A stretch of DNA of 64,000 bases from contig JAJOZX010005779.1 of NCBI GenBank assembly GCA_023014485.1, positions 62,001-126,000 of the forward strand, read 5' to 3'. The notes under the pieces are model-generated. The model did no database searches and was not told the DNA's origin. It saw nothing but the letters and a program-made list of their open reading frames with translations. Of the stretch, positions 33,227 through 44,887 are shown one piece after another. Source of the DNA: Bathynomus jamesi. Lineage: Eukaryota; Arthropoda; Malacostraca; Isopoda; Cirolanidae. Positions within the stretch are counted from its first letter, which is position 1. Every line of letters begins with the position of its first letter. Position numbers and translations under genes: made by a program.

Positions 33227-35234
33227 AGAGAGAGAGAGAGAGAGTTACAAGGAGTTACAAGGAAAAGAAGTACCTCAAAAGGCCTTGCGGCCCATACCGA
33301 GGAGGTACCAATGGCAAAGGGTGCCAGGGAAAATTTTGTAAAAGTTTATTTTTCTTTCAACTATCCTAGCAGTAGTAGAAAACTGGATAGAAAAGTAGAA
33401 GGCTCTCTCCCCACCCTCCGCTCCCTCCCTGCCAGAGGCATGTACGGAAAAAGGTTGAAGAAAATACCTTGACCCTGGAAAAGTAGCCAAGGACATTTTA
33501 CAGGAAAGTGGAGAATATATAAATAGCTATATTTAGCTTGCTCACAGAGACACCGTGCAAGCGATCTCCTGCAGAGTTTTCTTATGTTTTAGTCTTAAAC
33601 TATGAGAGTATTCAGTACTTTGTCTAGCCTATTTTTAAACACATTTACACTTTGACTGGAAACAATCTCTGAGGGAAGTTGGTTCCAGATATTAACTATT
33701 TTATAGGAAAAGAAATTTCCGCAGACTGAGGTCCTAAATGTCTTTACACACTCAAATAGTGTGCAAGATTTCGTCTACCCTTTTCTTGAACTGATCCACA
33801 GAGGAACTGTTCACAACTTCCGAAGGTAACCTGTTCCATGTGTCACAGATCTTATACGTAAAGTAATTCCCACACACACTAGTCCTAAACCGTTTCAAAT
33901 CCAACTTCCAACCATTGTTTCGAGTTGGGTTATCATTTAAACTAAACATACTTCTAAAATCGACATCGTTGAACCCGCGTAAGAGCTTGAAAACCTCGAT
34001 CAGTTGACCGCGCAGCCTCCGAGTTTCAAGCGAAAACAAGTTCAGGGCGCGTAACCGTCGATTGTAGCCCATATGCCTAACGGAAGGGATTAACTTTGTG
34101 GCCCTCGCCTGCACTCGCTCCAGCCTCTCAATATCTTTCCTGAGGGTGGGCGACCAGAACTGCACAGCATACTCCATTACTCCAGGTGCGGCCGAACAAG
34201 GGAATTGTACAGTGAGAGCACACTCTCCTTGTTCCGAAACTGAAATTGCCTCCTGATATAACCCAATAGTTTCTGGGCTTTCTTTTCCACCTCTACACAC
34301 TGTTTCGTAAACTTAAGGTCGCTCCTAATTAGCACACCCAAGTCCTTTTCTAAATCAGTCACCTCGATATTACTACCCAACATCGAGAAGTCCGACTTGG
34401 GATTGGCGTAGCCAATGTGCATCACTTTGCATTTACCCAAGTTAAACGGTATTTGCCATTTTTCGGACCACTCTCCTATCCTACCTAGGTCCGCACGCAG
34501 TTCCTCGATCGCTTCGGGCGTCCCAACATTGGCCCCAAGCTTGGTGTCATCAGCGAATTTGGCGATCCGACTGACGATGCCACCGTCGATATCATTTATG
34601 TAAATTATAAACAACAGTGGCCCCAAAACGGAACCCTGAGGAACCCCACTAGTGACCGAGGCCCAACCCGATCTAGCCCCTTTAATTACCACCCTCTGCC
34701 GCCTATTCCTCAGCCAGTTTTCAATCCACCTACCTATTTCCCCACCGATACCCAGCGCGCGCACTTTCGCCGTTAGCCGGCGGTGAGGTACCTTATCAAA
34801 GGCTTTCTGAAAGTCGAGATAAAGTATATCAATAGCCCTACTCTTATCGTACTCACTCAACATGACGTGGAAAAACTCGAGCAAGTTGGTGAGACACGAC
34901 CTATGCCGTCTAAACCCATGTTGGGAGTCCCCAAGCAGCTTGTAGGAATCCAGATGGTCAACGATCCTATCAGCTATTATCCCTTCTAATAATTTACCTA
35001 CAACTGAAGTGAGACTAATGGGACGATAGTTCCCTGGACTTTCGTGATCCCCTTTCTTAAAGATAGGGGTCACGTTGCCTTCCCTCCAGTCACCAGGCAC
35101 CTGGCCCATCTCCAACGATTTGTTGAAGACTGTAGCCAGGTGGGGAGCCACGCGGTCGCGCACTTCTCGCAACACTCTGGGGAGAAACTGGTCTGGCCCA
35201 GGAGCCTTAAACGCGCTCAGTTTGTCTATTCTAT

Positions 35235-35237
<3 letters not shown>
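33227..35237 (-). pseudogene. CR1-like RT unit 3, longer
   Basis: The frame from 35175 includes WREGNVTPIFKKGDHESPG, NYRPISLTSVVGKLLE, QHGFRRHRSCLTNLLEF and YLDFQKAFDKVPHRRL, which is RT from its first conserved blocks, then the same second half as units 1 and 2 with the same lesion near 34179. It is cut at its right by the (GA)n of unit 4. Confidence 0.9.
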
Positions 35238-35289
<52 letters not shown>

Positions 35290-37327
35290 ACAAGGAAAAG
35301 AAGTACCTCAAAAGGCCTTGCGGCCCACACCGAGGAGGTACCAATGGCAACGGGTGCCAGGGAAAATTTTGTAAAAGTTTATTTTTCTTTCAACTATCCT
35401 AGCAGTAGTAGAACACTGGATAGAAAAGTAGAAGGCTCTCTCCCCACCCTCCGCTCCCTCCCTGCCAGAGGCAGGTACGGAAAAAGGTTGAAGAAAATAC
35501 CTTGAACCTGGAAAAGTAGCCAAGGAAATTTTACAGGAAAGTGGAGAATATATAAATAGCTCTATATTTAGCTTGCTCACAGAGACACCGTGCAAGCGAT
35601 CTCCTGCAGAGTTTTCTTATGTTTTAGTCTTGAACTATGAGAGTATTCAGTACTTTTTCTAGCCTATTTTTAAACACATTTACACTTTGACTGGAAACAA
35701 CCTCTGAGGGAAGTTGGTTCCAGATATTAACTATTTTATAGGAAAAGAAATTTCCGCAGACTAAGGTCCTAAATGTCTTTACACACTCAAATAGTGTGCA
35801 AGATTTCGTCTACCCTTTTCTTGAACTGATCCACAGAGGAACTGTTCACAACTTCCGAAGGTAACCTGTTCCATGTGTCACAGATCTTATACGTAAAGTA
35901 ATTCCCACACACACTAGTCCTAAACCATTTCAAATCCAACTTCCAACCATTGTTGCGAGTTGGGTTATCATTTAAACTAAACATGCTTCTAAAATCGACA
36001 TCGTTGAACCCGCGTAAGAACTTGAAAACCTCGATCAGTTGACCGCGCAGCCTCCGAGTTTCCAGCGAAAACAAGTTCAGGGCGCGTAACCGTCGATTGT
36101 AGCCCATATGCCTAACGGACGGGATTAACTTTGTGGCCCTCACCTGCACTCGCTCAAGCCTCTCAATATCTTTCCTGAGGGTGGGCGACCAGAACTGCAC
36201 TGCATACTCCTGATGCGGCCGAACCAGGGAATTGTACAGAGAGAGCACGATCTCCTTGTTCCGAAACTGAAATTGCCTCCTGATATAACCCAACAGCTTC
36301 TGGGCTTTCTTTTCCACCTCTACGCACTGTTTCGTAAACTTTAGGTCGCTGCTAATTAGCACACCCAAGTCCTTTTCCAAATCAGTCGCCTCGATATTAC
36401 TCCCCAACATCGAGTAGTCCGACTTGGGATTGGCGTAGCCAATGTGCATCACCTTGCATTTATCCAAGTTAAACGGCATTTCCCATTTTTCGGACCACTC
36501 TCCTATCCTACCTAGGTCCGCACGCAGTTGCTCGATCGCCTCCGGCGTCCCAACATTGGCCCCAAGCTTGGTGTCATCAGCGAATTTGGCGATCCGACTG
36601 ACGATGCCACCGTCTATATCATTTATGTAAAAGATAAACAACAGCGGCCCCAAAACGGATCCCTGAGGAACCCCGCTAGTGACCGAGGCCCAACTCGAAC
36701 TAGCCCCTTTAATTACAACCCTCTGCCGCCTATTCTTCAGCCAGTTTTCAATCCACCTACCTACTTCCCCACCGATACCCAGTGCGCGCACTTTGGCCAT
36801 TACCCGGCGGTGAGATACCTTATCAAAGGCTTTCTGAAAGTCGAGATAAAGTATATCAATCGCCCTACTCTTATCATACTCACCCAACATGACGTGGAAA
36901 AACTGAAGAAAGTTGGTGAGACACGACCTATGCCGTCTAAACCCATGTTGGGAGTCCCCAAGCAGCTTGTAGGGATCCAAATGGTCAACGATCCTATCCG
37001 CTATTATCCCCTCTAATAATTTACCTACAACTGTAGCCAGGTAGGGAGCCAACTGGTCGCGCACCTCCCGCAACACTCTGGGAAGAAACTGGTCTGGCCC
37101 AGGAGCCTTAAACGCGCTGTTTGTCTATTCTATCGGCAACGACTGTCGCGGTACATCGAACACTATCCAGGCCAGCACCTTCGTGCCTGACTCCTGGCTC
37201 GGGGATGATGCGGGTGTCCTCCCTGGTGAACACTCCCGCAAAGTACTCATTAAGCACATTGGCGATGTCCGCGTCGGAAGTCCGCAGAACGCCGCTTCGG
37301 TCCTTTAATGGGCTTTTTACTATTAAC
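35238..37327 (-). pseudogene. CR1-like RT unit 4, longest open frame
   Basis: A 429-codon frame (37076-35787) is open across the site where units 1-3 carry the 8-bp lesion. Compared with unit 3 it lacks about 41 codons between HLATV and VGKLLEG, covering the first RT blocks, so RT is still incomplete. The segment 37080-37327 continues upstream coding in another frame (TSDADIANVLNEYFAGVFT-like). The unit ends where the hAT element begins. The 3' end is a 50-bp (GA)n run. Confidence 0.88.
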
Positions 37328-38574
37328 TAGTGATGTAAGTCACATCCGCATCCGCGGAACATCCGCACATTTTCTCGCATCCGCATCCGCACTTTGGACT
37401 GCGGATGTCGTGCGGATGTGGACCGTTGAGATAAAACGTCATTAATAAGCGGAAATTATCAAATTCTACTATATTAATAGAATTAGTTCATTGTGCGCAA
37501 AAGTGATGCAAGCGACAAGACGAGAGGCTGTTCTTGTATGAAGTTACTCTCTTGCAACCTACTTAGATCCACGTTACAAAGCTAAGTTATTTTCACCTAG
37601 TACATTAGAACGAGTTAAATCATCACTTGGCAAAGCAGTTGAAGAGCTTCAATCTCTTGAATCTGTCGCTTCGCCACCCACCAAAAGAATAAAAGTTTCA
37701 GTGACAGAACCAACACCTTCAACAAGCAAATCTATCACAGAATCTGTCTCTCAGTTTCTTGAGTCAAGCAGCAATGACGAGACCTACGCGATGTCAAAAG
37801 ATGTAGTAAAAATGATCGAGAGCTATCACCAAGAAAAACGCCTGGCTGCATGTGACAATCCTATTAGTTGGTGGAAAAATACGCAGAATATCTATCCATA
37901 CTTGAGTAAACTTGCAAGAAAACATTTAGCCTGTCCTCCAACAAACGTACCAAGCGAGAGATTATTTAGCAGTGCTGGATTAATATATGATGAAAAGAGA
38001 AACAGACTGGCAGCAGAAAAGGCAGAAAAATTAATGTTCCTTAAGCATAATCTTCCTATAATTAAGTTTGAACATTAAACAATGAACATCTTAGTTTACT
38101 TTATTTTAATTACTCATTTATAAATATGCCTAATAAAACTTTAAACTTAATATAAATAGTTATCAAGCTAATTAAAGATCTCTTTCTATAAGGGTGGAGG
38201 TTGGGGAAAGAGGTCGGTGGGGTGCATTTGAGTTGGGTTCACGTCCCGCATCCTGGTAACACAATTATGGTTTCTAATTGTGGCTGAAACTCAACAAAAT
38301 ATAACGAATTTATTTGCAGACGAATTCACTAATTGATTTCTATATTAGTTAGATGCTTGATATTATTTTATATGTTCAGAGAAAAGTACAGCAATTATTG
38401 TACAATTAATCAATTATACTACATTATAGCTACAGCTCTCTCTATATAATAACTTATTATAAACGTTAAACACAACAAATCTCGAATATATCCTAAAAAA
38501 TAACGAAAATGTAGACATCCGCATCCGCATCCGCATCCGCGGATGTGAAAAAAATGACATCCGCTACATCACTA
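37328..38574 (+). mobile_element. hAT element with internal deletion
   Basis: The ends are TAGTGATGTAAGTCACATCC and CATCCGCTACATCACTA, with GCATCCGCATCCGCGG-type repeats just inside both ends. About 220 bp after the left end comes only the C-terminal part of a transposase, so the N-terminus has been deleted. No target duplication is visible; the right side runs into (AT)n. Confidence 0.82.
37553..38078 (+). pseudogene. hAT transposase C-terminal half
   Basis: The frame reads LATYLDPRYKAKLF, a Ser/Thr-rich linker, then NPISWWKNTQNIYPYLSKLA, CPPTNVPSERLFSSAG and RNRLAAEKAEKLMFLKHNL. The last part is the hAT dimerisation domain in full, with the conserved W-W, SERLFS and R-L-E/K-L features. The BED finger and the catalytic core are missing, so it cannot be a working transposase. 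Confidence 0.88.
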
Positions 38575-38657
38575 ATATATATATACTGTATGTAAAGAAC
38601 GACGCTTGTTAGAAGAGTGTCTGCACAAGAAGAGAGAAAACAAGTAATGAAAAATGA

Positions 38658-38728
38658 GGCACCTCGCGGGAATCGAGCCAGGTTCATCCGATTGCCGGTC
38701 AGACATACTAACCATTACACCAAGGGCC
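38658..38728 (-). tRNA. tRNA-like head, diverged
   Basis: On the minus strand it keeps TTGGTGTAATGGTTAGTATG and a broken B box (GAACCTGGCTCGATTCCCGC, with changed stem). It is the most decayed head in the window. Confidence 0.35.
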
Positions 38729-38926
38729 TCTCGAGAATCAGAACTCGTAATTCTCCTACATAAGAGCGGAATCGAATGCTCTTTGAGGGGGGGACCTTCT
38801 CATGCCGTATATATATATACATTGTAACTGCAAACACGCAGTATAATTAACGTAAAGAACGACGCTTGTATAGGAGAATATTCCGCGCAAGATGAGAGAG
38901 AAAGAACGAAACAAATGAAAAAATGA

Positions 38927-38999
38927 GGTAACCACCCGGGAATCGAAACCGGGATCTTCCGATTGCCGGTCAGATATGATAACCATTACACCACGGGCC
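38927..38999 (-). tRNA. tRNA-like head, minus strand
   Basis: Same head as in the first array with one change in the T arm (ggtttcgattccc), followed on the minus strand by CTCATTTTTTC, that is T6. Confidence 0.48.
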
Positions 39000-39193
39000 T
39001 CACTCAAACAAATGTCGTAATTCTTCTACATACGCGCAGAAACCAATGCCCCAAAGGGACACCTCCCGCATGCCGTACATTATATACATTGTAACTGCAA
39101 ACACGCAGTATAATTAACGTAAAGAACGACGCTTGTATAGGAGAATATTCCGCGCAAGATGAGAGAGAAAGAACGAAACAAATGAAAAAATGA

Positions 39194-39265
39194 GGTAACC
39201 ACCCGGGAATCGAACCCGGGATCTCCGATTGCTGGTCAGATATGATAACCATTACACCACGGGCC
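39194..39265 (-). tRNA. tRNA-like head, minus strand
   Basis: Same head, one base shorter (ggagatccc) and with C to A in the anticodon stem region (ccagc). T6 follows. Confidence 0.45.
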
Positions 39266-39455
39266 TCACTCAAACAATGTAATTCTTCTACATACGCGCA
39301 GAAACCAATGCCCCAAAGGGGCACCTCCCGCATGCCGTACATTATATACATTGTAACTGCAAACACGCAGTATAATTAACGTAAAGAACGACGCTTGTAT
39401 AGGAGAATATTCCGCGCAAGATGAGAGAGAAAGAACGAAACAAATGAAAAAATGA

Positions 39456-39528
39456 GGCCCGTGGTGTAATGGTTATCATATCTGACCGGCAATCAGAAGA
39501 TCCCGGGTTCGATTCCCGGGTGGTTACC
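39456..39528 (+). tRNA. tRNA-like head inside 78-bp inverted arms
   Basis: A plus-strand head with intact A and B boxes; the anticodon stem is TCTGA/TCAGA, fully Watson-Crick. It sits between perfect inverted copies of the downstream body, so a transcript from either side could fold into a long hairpin. Confidence 0.5.
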
Positions 39529-39604
39529 TCATTTTTTCATTTGTTTCGTTCTTTCTCTCTCATCTTGCGCGGAATATTCTCCTATACAAGCGTCGTTCTT
39601 TACG

Positions 39605-39653
<49 letters not shown>

Positions 39654-39750
39654 AACTGCATTTTATTACTTGTTTTCTCTCCTCTTCTTGTGCGGACACT
39701 CTTCTAACAAGCGTCGTTCTTTAATTATACTGTCTCTCTTTGCAGTTAGA

Positions 39751-39770
<20 letters not shown>

Positions 39771-39798
<28 letters not shown>

Positions 39799-40045
39799 TC
39801 GTGTGTGTATACACGGTAGGGTGGAGTGAAAAAAACTTTTTTTTTAATTTCAAAATGCTTGGGGTCGGGAAAGTTGCGTATTTATGTGAAACGTACTGTG
39901 TGAATTTTTTGTAATCGTACGGCTATAATTAAATTGTGCACACTGAACTCAAAGTTTTTAAAAATTGGCAAAATTACTAAAATTTCGCCATTTTTTTTGA
40001 GTTTTTTTTTGGACACGTACTGTGTGAAATTTTTGTAATTTTGTA
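39771..40045. other. Unassigned AT-rich sequence
   Basis: Contains CGGTAGGGTGGAGTGAAAAA and two copies of ACGTACTGTGTGAA. No coding and no class assigned. Confidence 0.4.
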
Positions 40046-40123
40046 ATTTGAGGTGCCGATTGTGAATTTTTTGCTTGTCTATTTAACTCATTTACTTTGT
40101 AATCTCCGTCTATTTTCTGTTCC

Positions 40124-40165
40124 TCCTTGATAATGTGAATATATCACGAAAGCGCTCGGACTTTG
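40124..40165 (+). ncRNA. Hammerhead-like core in PLE terminal repeat (left)
   Basis: The sequence reads CTTGATAAT, then GTGA-ATATA-TCAC as a stem-loop, then GAAAG. Hammerhead motifs are known in PLE terminal repeats (CUGANGA, stem II, GAAA). Here the first box departs from consensus at two positions, so activity is doubtful. The same sequence is at 44684-44725 and in both arms of 8493-8674. Confidence 0.5.
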
Positions 40166-40234
40166 TGTTTCCTTTTCCCTGTGGTTGTTTGCTTATTAAT
40201 AAGGTCACGTGTTATTTTGTGATTTTAGTGCATA

Positions 40235-43221
40235 ATGGATACCACGCGCCACTTCGAGACCTTCTCTTTGCTCTTCCCTGGCCTAGCACTGTTTGTTTCT
40301 ACTTTTTGTTCTTCTTTAGTTAAGTCACACAAGCGAAAGGTTCACCTGATATTTCTAAGAAGATGTCTAATTGAACAAGTTCTCCCCACCTCTTTACTCC
40401 CTAATAGACTTTTGAATTTGAGAGAACGCCCCTTCGATGAATTCCAGAGAATAGTGTTGCAGAAGCATATAGAAATTACTAAGATTGAAGTCGAAGAAAC
40501 TTTTAAAGTTACTAGGGCGAGAAGATATAGTTTTGATATGGCAATTCCACCTGAATGGAAACAACGGTTACTGGCAGTGGCGGTCCTAGCTTACATGACG
40601 CCCTGGGCGAACCTCACCTTCAGCGCCCCCCCCCCCCTGTTCGCCAACACACACACATTCGAATCCCCCCAAAATAAAGGACAGACATAACTCTTTCACA
40701 AAATAACTTTTTATTGGACTAATTGTTGGAACTTCAGAACCAAAACAAAGACTCAAATTTCTGAATTTTACAAATCCTTCATCACGTAAATAGAATAACT
40801 CACTTAAGAGAATGTAATTATGATACTATGAACAGGAAAAATACAAATTAAATTGCACAACTGCCATAAATAAACTAGAGAATCAAATTTCTAAATTGTA
40901 CAAATGCTCTATCACATAAATAGAATAAGACACTTAAGAGAGGGTAATTATTGTGCTACACTTTGAACAAGAAACAAAATAAATTGCACCACAGCACAAC
41001 TGCCATCTAAAGCCTGACTCTTCTTACCTTCCTTGATGCAAAGTCATTGATCTTTTATTATTTATTTTATTTTATTTTTTATTTTTATTTATTTCTTTAT
41101 TTATTTATTCTTATTTTTATTTTTATTTTTTTTGCAGGCGCTCATGCCGCCCCTCCACAAATGCCGCCCTGTGCGGCTGCCCATATTGCCCATATGAGGA
41201 ACCGCCACTGGTTACTGGACTATTGTTATAACAAACTTAGACGAGAATGTACTGTAGTGGAAAGGAAACTGGATATTAAATTACAAATTCTAATTGAAAG
41301 AAGTGATTGGACTAAGGATGCTAACCCCGGATTTGTGATAAATCTATCAGATAAAGTGTTAAATAAAAATATGGTTACGGCTCTTGGATATGGAATAAAT
41401 TTTTCAGCAGCTAAAAAGGAGGTGGACTATGTAGAAATAGCTAAGGCTTTCTGTAATTTAGAAAAATATAATGATTTACCTATAGAGGATGTGAATATTT
41501 GTAAAGGTATAGTATATAGTGCCATGTCTAAACCCTCTATTCCAAATTGTCCACAGAGGTTTTTCGACTCTTATGAAGCTTTAAGAAAAGATCAGAATCT
41601 ACATATAACCAAAGCTGATAAATCAAATGCCTTAGTGATCCTCAATAAAGACGTTTATCTAGGAAAAATGTATGATCTTTTGAATGATGCGGACACTTAC
41701 GCGAAATTAAGGAACAATCCCCTTGAAACTGTGAACAGTGCATTTAACAAGAAAATTAAACAACTTTTGAAGGGGAATGAAATGTTACTTAAACAGTTTT
41801 TGAGTACTTCACCGTCATTACCTTATATGTATGGCCTGATTAAAACTCATAAGCCAAATAATCCGGCAAGGCCTATTGTTAGTTCTATAGGATCTATTTC
41901 ATATAAGCTATCCAAATGGCTTGTCTCCATTCTTAATCCTCTCCTTGGCACAATTTCACAATCACACATAAATAATAATGTAGACCTTGTGGAAAAATTA
42001 AATAGTATCAGTGTCAATTACAATTTTAGATTGGTAAGCTTTGATGTTACCGCTTTATTTACAAGAGTCCCGGTGGAGGATCTATTAGCGTTTCTTTCGG
42101 AAGAATCGGTTAATCATAATTTGCCATTACCTGTGGCCACAATTATAGAATTAATTAAGCTGCGCATAGTAGACTCAAAATTTGTGTTCAATAATGAATA
42201 TTTTAGACAGAAATTTGGTATGGCGATGGGAAACCCTCTCTCCCCCATTTTGAGTTTTTTGAAAGTAAGTTATTAAGGAAGATTCTGCCAAATTATGTTC
42301 CATGGTTTAGATATGTAGATGATGTTCTTTGTCTTTGGCCAGTGACTTTAAATCTCAATGAATTCTTACCCAAACTTAATAATTTAATTCCCTCTATCAA
42401 TTTTACAGTTGAAATAGAAAAAGATTCTTCGATCCCTTTTTTAGATGTTTTAATATATAGGTCTGGAAAAAAGTTTAAGTACAATATTTACAGAAAACCC
42501 ACTAATAATTGTTCCTATATACATTATTATTCTGATCACCACATTAATGTAAAACGATCCGTTCTTTCTACTTTGTTTCTAAGAGGCCTACGAATTTGTA
42601 GCCCTGAGTTCATTGACGATGAAATTAGTAAAATATACAAAATTGCTTTTGATTTAAAATACCCAAAGAACTGCATAGATAAGTCCTTAAAAATGGCAAA
42701 GAAAACCTTCTACGAAGTATAGGATAAGATTCCTTATAACACAAAAAATGTTTTAGCGTTACCATTCAGAGAAAATTTCCTTGATCTGCCGAATCTGCTG
42801 AGGACTTTTAACGTAAATATTGCGTTCAAAAATTTAGATGTAATTAAGAATTCATTGATTAAGAACTCCCCTTTAAGTGAACATGGTTGTGTATATAAAA
42901 TCCCTTGCACAATATGTAATAAATTTTACATTGGCCAAACTGGTAAGACCCTTGAGTTACGTATTAAACAGCATCAATACAGTATAAGAAGTGGCCAGGA
43001 ATCTAACGCCATTTTCATTCACGTAAGAGATACTAATCATCCCATTGATTGGAAAAATGCTTCCAAATTAAGGTTTAGTAAATCTATTGTTAGCAGAAAT
43101 ATATTGGAATCAAGTGTGATTAAGAAGAATAATGCGGATTTGATCCTTAATATTAGCCCTGGGTTGTACAAATTAGATTCGTGCATTGTCAAAAAGCTGG
43201 CGAAGGGCCTACTGTTTTCTT
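40235..43221 (+). pseudogene. PLE-1 RT and GIY-YIG endonuclease
   Basis: From MDTTRHFETF (40235) the N-terminal part runs to KQRLL at 40574. After the hAT MITE and its duplication the frame resumes at DYCYNKLRREC. RT follows: KADKSNALVILNK, YMYGLIKTHKP, PIVSSIGS, FDVTALFTRVP (first Asp), FGMAMGNPLSPIL. About 16 bases are lost near 42254, where the SNLYMEFFE-type motif should be, shifting frame. RYVDDVLCLWP carries the catalytic pair. After the TAG at 42720 the same frame reaches CVYKIPCTICNKFYIGQTGK, then LELRIKQHQYS, the GIY-YIG nuclease with its CCHH-like cysteines. It ends at 43221. Confidence 0.9.
40575..41210. mobile_element. hAT-like MITE in PLE-1
   Basis: A perfect 8-bp duplication gttactgg (40567-40574 and 41211-41218) flanks ends CAGTGGCGGTCC and GGAACCGCCACTG. 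It is 636 bp, AT-rich, with C-rich patches near both ends. Removing it restores the PLE frame exactly. Confidence 0.93.
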
Positions 43222-43584
43222 AACTGCATTCTTGCTCCTTAATGGTTTGCCTTGGTTAAATAAATAAATATTATTGTAAGAACTGTTAACATTCTTATGT
43301 GTCTATTTTAATTGTAATATTTCTTTCGTGTATAATCTTTGGTTGCTGGGGGGTTTATTGGACTTTTGAACTGGGTTGCTTTTGGGAAGACATTTTTTTT
43401 TTCCAGACTGTTTGTAGAAATTTTGTAATAATCTGTAAGACGATGGCAACTTTCCCTTTGTTTTCATTAATTTCGGGCCTCTTAATTTCCTACTTCAATG
43501 AAATATTAGTGTTAATAACCATTATAATAATTTTTGTTTTCTGTACTGGTGTTTTGTCTAATTTCATTTGTATAGTAATTTAGC
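43222..43584 (+). other. PLE-1 3' untranslated part, first section
   Basis: No coding. Part of it (43495-43575) is repeated at 44408-44520 on the other side of the RTE insertion. Confidence 0.6.
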
Positions 43585-44345
43585 AGCCTACAGATTCTTC
43601 TTCTTCTTTCTCTTCGCCCGTTCCCGCCTCTATGCGGGGTCGGCGTTTCTGACCAGCCTCCTCCACACAGCCCGGTCCTGGGCTTCTTCCTCCGACAAGC
43701 CCTTCTCCCTCAAATCGTCCCTCACCTTCTCCATCCACCTTCGCTTCGGTCTGCCTCTCTTTCTCCTGCCATACACCTCCATATTCATCGTTCTCTTACC
43801 CACATAATCTTCGTCCCCTCTCATCACATGTCCATACCATTTCAGTCTACTTTCTTGTATCTTCCTCGAGATTTCTCCAACCTTTGTTGTGCCCCTTATC
43901 CTTTCATTCCTTACTCTATCCAACCTTGTCACTCCGCACATCCATCTCAGCATTCTCATCTCCGTTACATCTAGTCTTTTCTCATGATCTTTCTTTATAG
44001 CCCAAGACTCAGCCCCGTACATCATAGCCGGTCTTACCACAGTCTTATACACCTTTCCCTTAACCCTTGCGCCTATTCTTCGGTCACACAACACCCCTGA
44101 AACTTTCTTCCAATTTTTCCAACCAGATTGCACTCTGTGTGTTATTTCTGTGTCCAGCTCACCGTCCTCAGCCACTGTCGATCCCAAGTACGTAAACTTA
44201 CTTACTCTCTTTAACCTCGCTCCCTCTAAACTAATTTCTGAGTCTTGATTTTCGTAGAACCTCAGGTACTCCGTTTTCTTTCTGCTGATTTTCAACCCTC
44301 TGTCTTCAAAAGCCCTCCTCCATTCCTCCAATTTTCTTTCTACTA
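43585..44345 (-). pseudogene. RTE-type non-LTR element, 5'-truncated
   Basis: The minus-strand frame begins EEWRRAFEDRGLKISRKKTE and includes FTYLGSTVAEDGELDTEI, GVLCDRRIGARVKGKVYKTV, RPAMMYGAESWAIKK, EMRMLRWMCGVTRLDR and RLKWYGHVMRGDED, then RRKRGRPKRRW. This is the end of RT and the C-terminal region of RTE-clade proteins. It ends in ADPA followed by a GAAGAAGAA tail, a typical RTE simple-repeat end. 5' truncation is usual for this clade. It lies in the PLE-1 3' part. Confidence 0.85.
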
Positions 44346-44601
44346 CTTCTCTCCTGTTATCTATTTGTTATCTACGTTATCTATTTGTTTTTCATTAAAT
44401 TCTTGCCAATTAATTGCCTGTTTTAATTAAATATTAGTGTTAATAACCATTATAATAATTTTTGTTCTCTGTATTGGTTTTTTTTTTGTCTAATTTCATC
44501 TATACAGTATACTTCTTTTTTTTTTTTTATATTTAGTAATTTAGCTGCTTACAGATTATGTTATCAATTGAAATAATCTTTGGAGGGCTTTAAGGCCTTT
44601 A
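44346..44601 (+). other. PLE-1 3' untranslated part, second section
   Basis: Includes a near copy of 43495-43575 (ATTAGTGTTAATAACCATTA, then CTAATTTCATC), a poly(T) run, and AGTAATTTAGCTGCTTACAG, which matches the RTE left flank AGTAATTTAGCAGCCTACAG. So a short piece was duplicated around the insertion. Confidence 0.6.
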
Positions 44602-44781
44602 ATTTGAGGTGCCGATTGTGAATTTTTTGCTTGTCTATTTAACTCATTTACTTTGTAATCTCCGTCTATTTTCTGTTCCTCCTTGATAATGTGAATATAT
44701 CACGAAAGCGCTCGGACTTTGTGTTTCCTTTTCCCTGTGGTTGTTTGCTTATTAATAAGGTCACGTGTTATTTTGTGATTT

Positions 44782-44790
<9 letters not shown>

Positions 44791-44812
<22 letters not shown>

Positions 44813-44818
44813 TGATGA

Positions 44819-44866
<48 letters not shown>

Positions 44867-44887
44867 AATATATACATATACATATAT
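44791..44887. repeat. (AT)n with ATGATGAATATATACATA units
   Basis: Two (AT)n runs separated by TGATGAATATATAC; it links the end of PLE-1 to the truncated start of PLE-2. Confidence 0.9.

Larger units (their letters stand above)
29619..37327 (-). repeat. Tandem array of CR1-like retrotransposon units
   Basis: Units lie at 29619-30168 (partial), 30169-31700, 31701-33226, 33227-35237 and 35238-37327. Units 1 and 2 are 1532 and 1526 bp, each starting with a (GA)n run (the element's 3' tail on the minus strand) and ending at the same internal base. Unit 3 extends 500 bp further into RT. Unit 4 is more diverged and extends further still. Units 1-3 share the same 8-bp lesion. Confidence 0.92.
38575..39770. 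repeat. Second tRNA-like array with an inversion
   Basis: From the left: (AT)n, a diverged minus-strand unit, two good minus-strand units, then a plus-strand head inside perfect 78-bp inverted arms (39379-39456 and 39528-39605), then (AT)n. A further headless, diverged plus-strand piece follows at 39655-39750. Unit sequences match the array at 22668-24405. The borders break at the same base, TTTACGT next to (AT)n. Confidence 0.9.
40046..44790 (+). mobile_element. Penelope-like element PLE-1 with direct terminal repeats
   Basis: Direct repeats (40046-40233 and 44602-44790) share GAGGTGCCGATTGTGAATTT, CTCCTTGATAATGTGAATAT, CACGAAAGCGCTCGGACTTT and end GTGATTTTAGTGCATA. Between them is one PLE open frame with RT and GIY-YIG endonuclease. 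It is broken by a hAT MITE (40575-41210), a small deletion near 42254, a nonsense codon at 42720, and an RTE insertion (43585-44345) in the 3' part. (AT)n follows the right repeat. Confidence 0.92.

Noticed and set aside
29827..36630. Recurring plus-strand frame of 62 codons in each CR1 unit
   Set aside because: It is antisense to RT and recurs only because the unit is repeated.
37328..38574. An 8-bp target duplication for this hAT element
   Set aside because: Left flank ctattaac and right flank atatatat do not match; the right side may have been overwritten by (AT)n growth.
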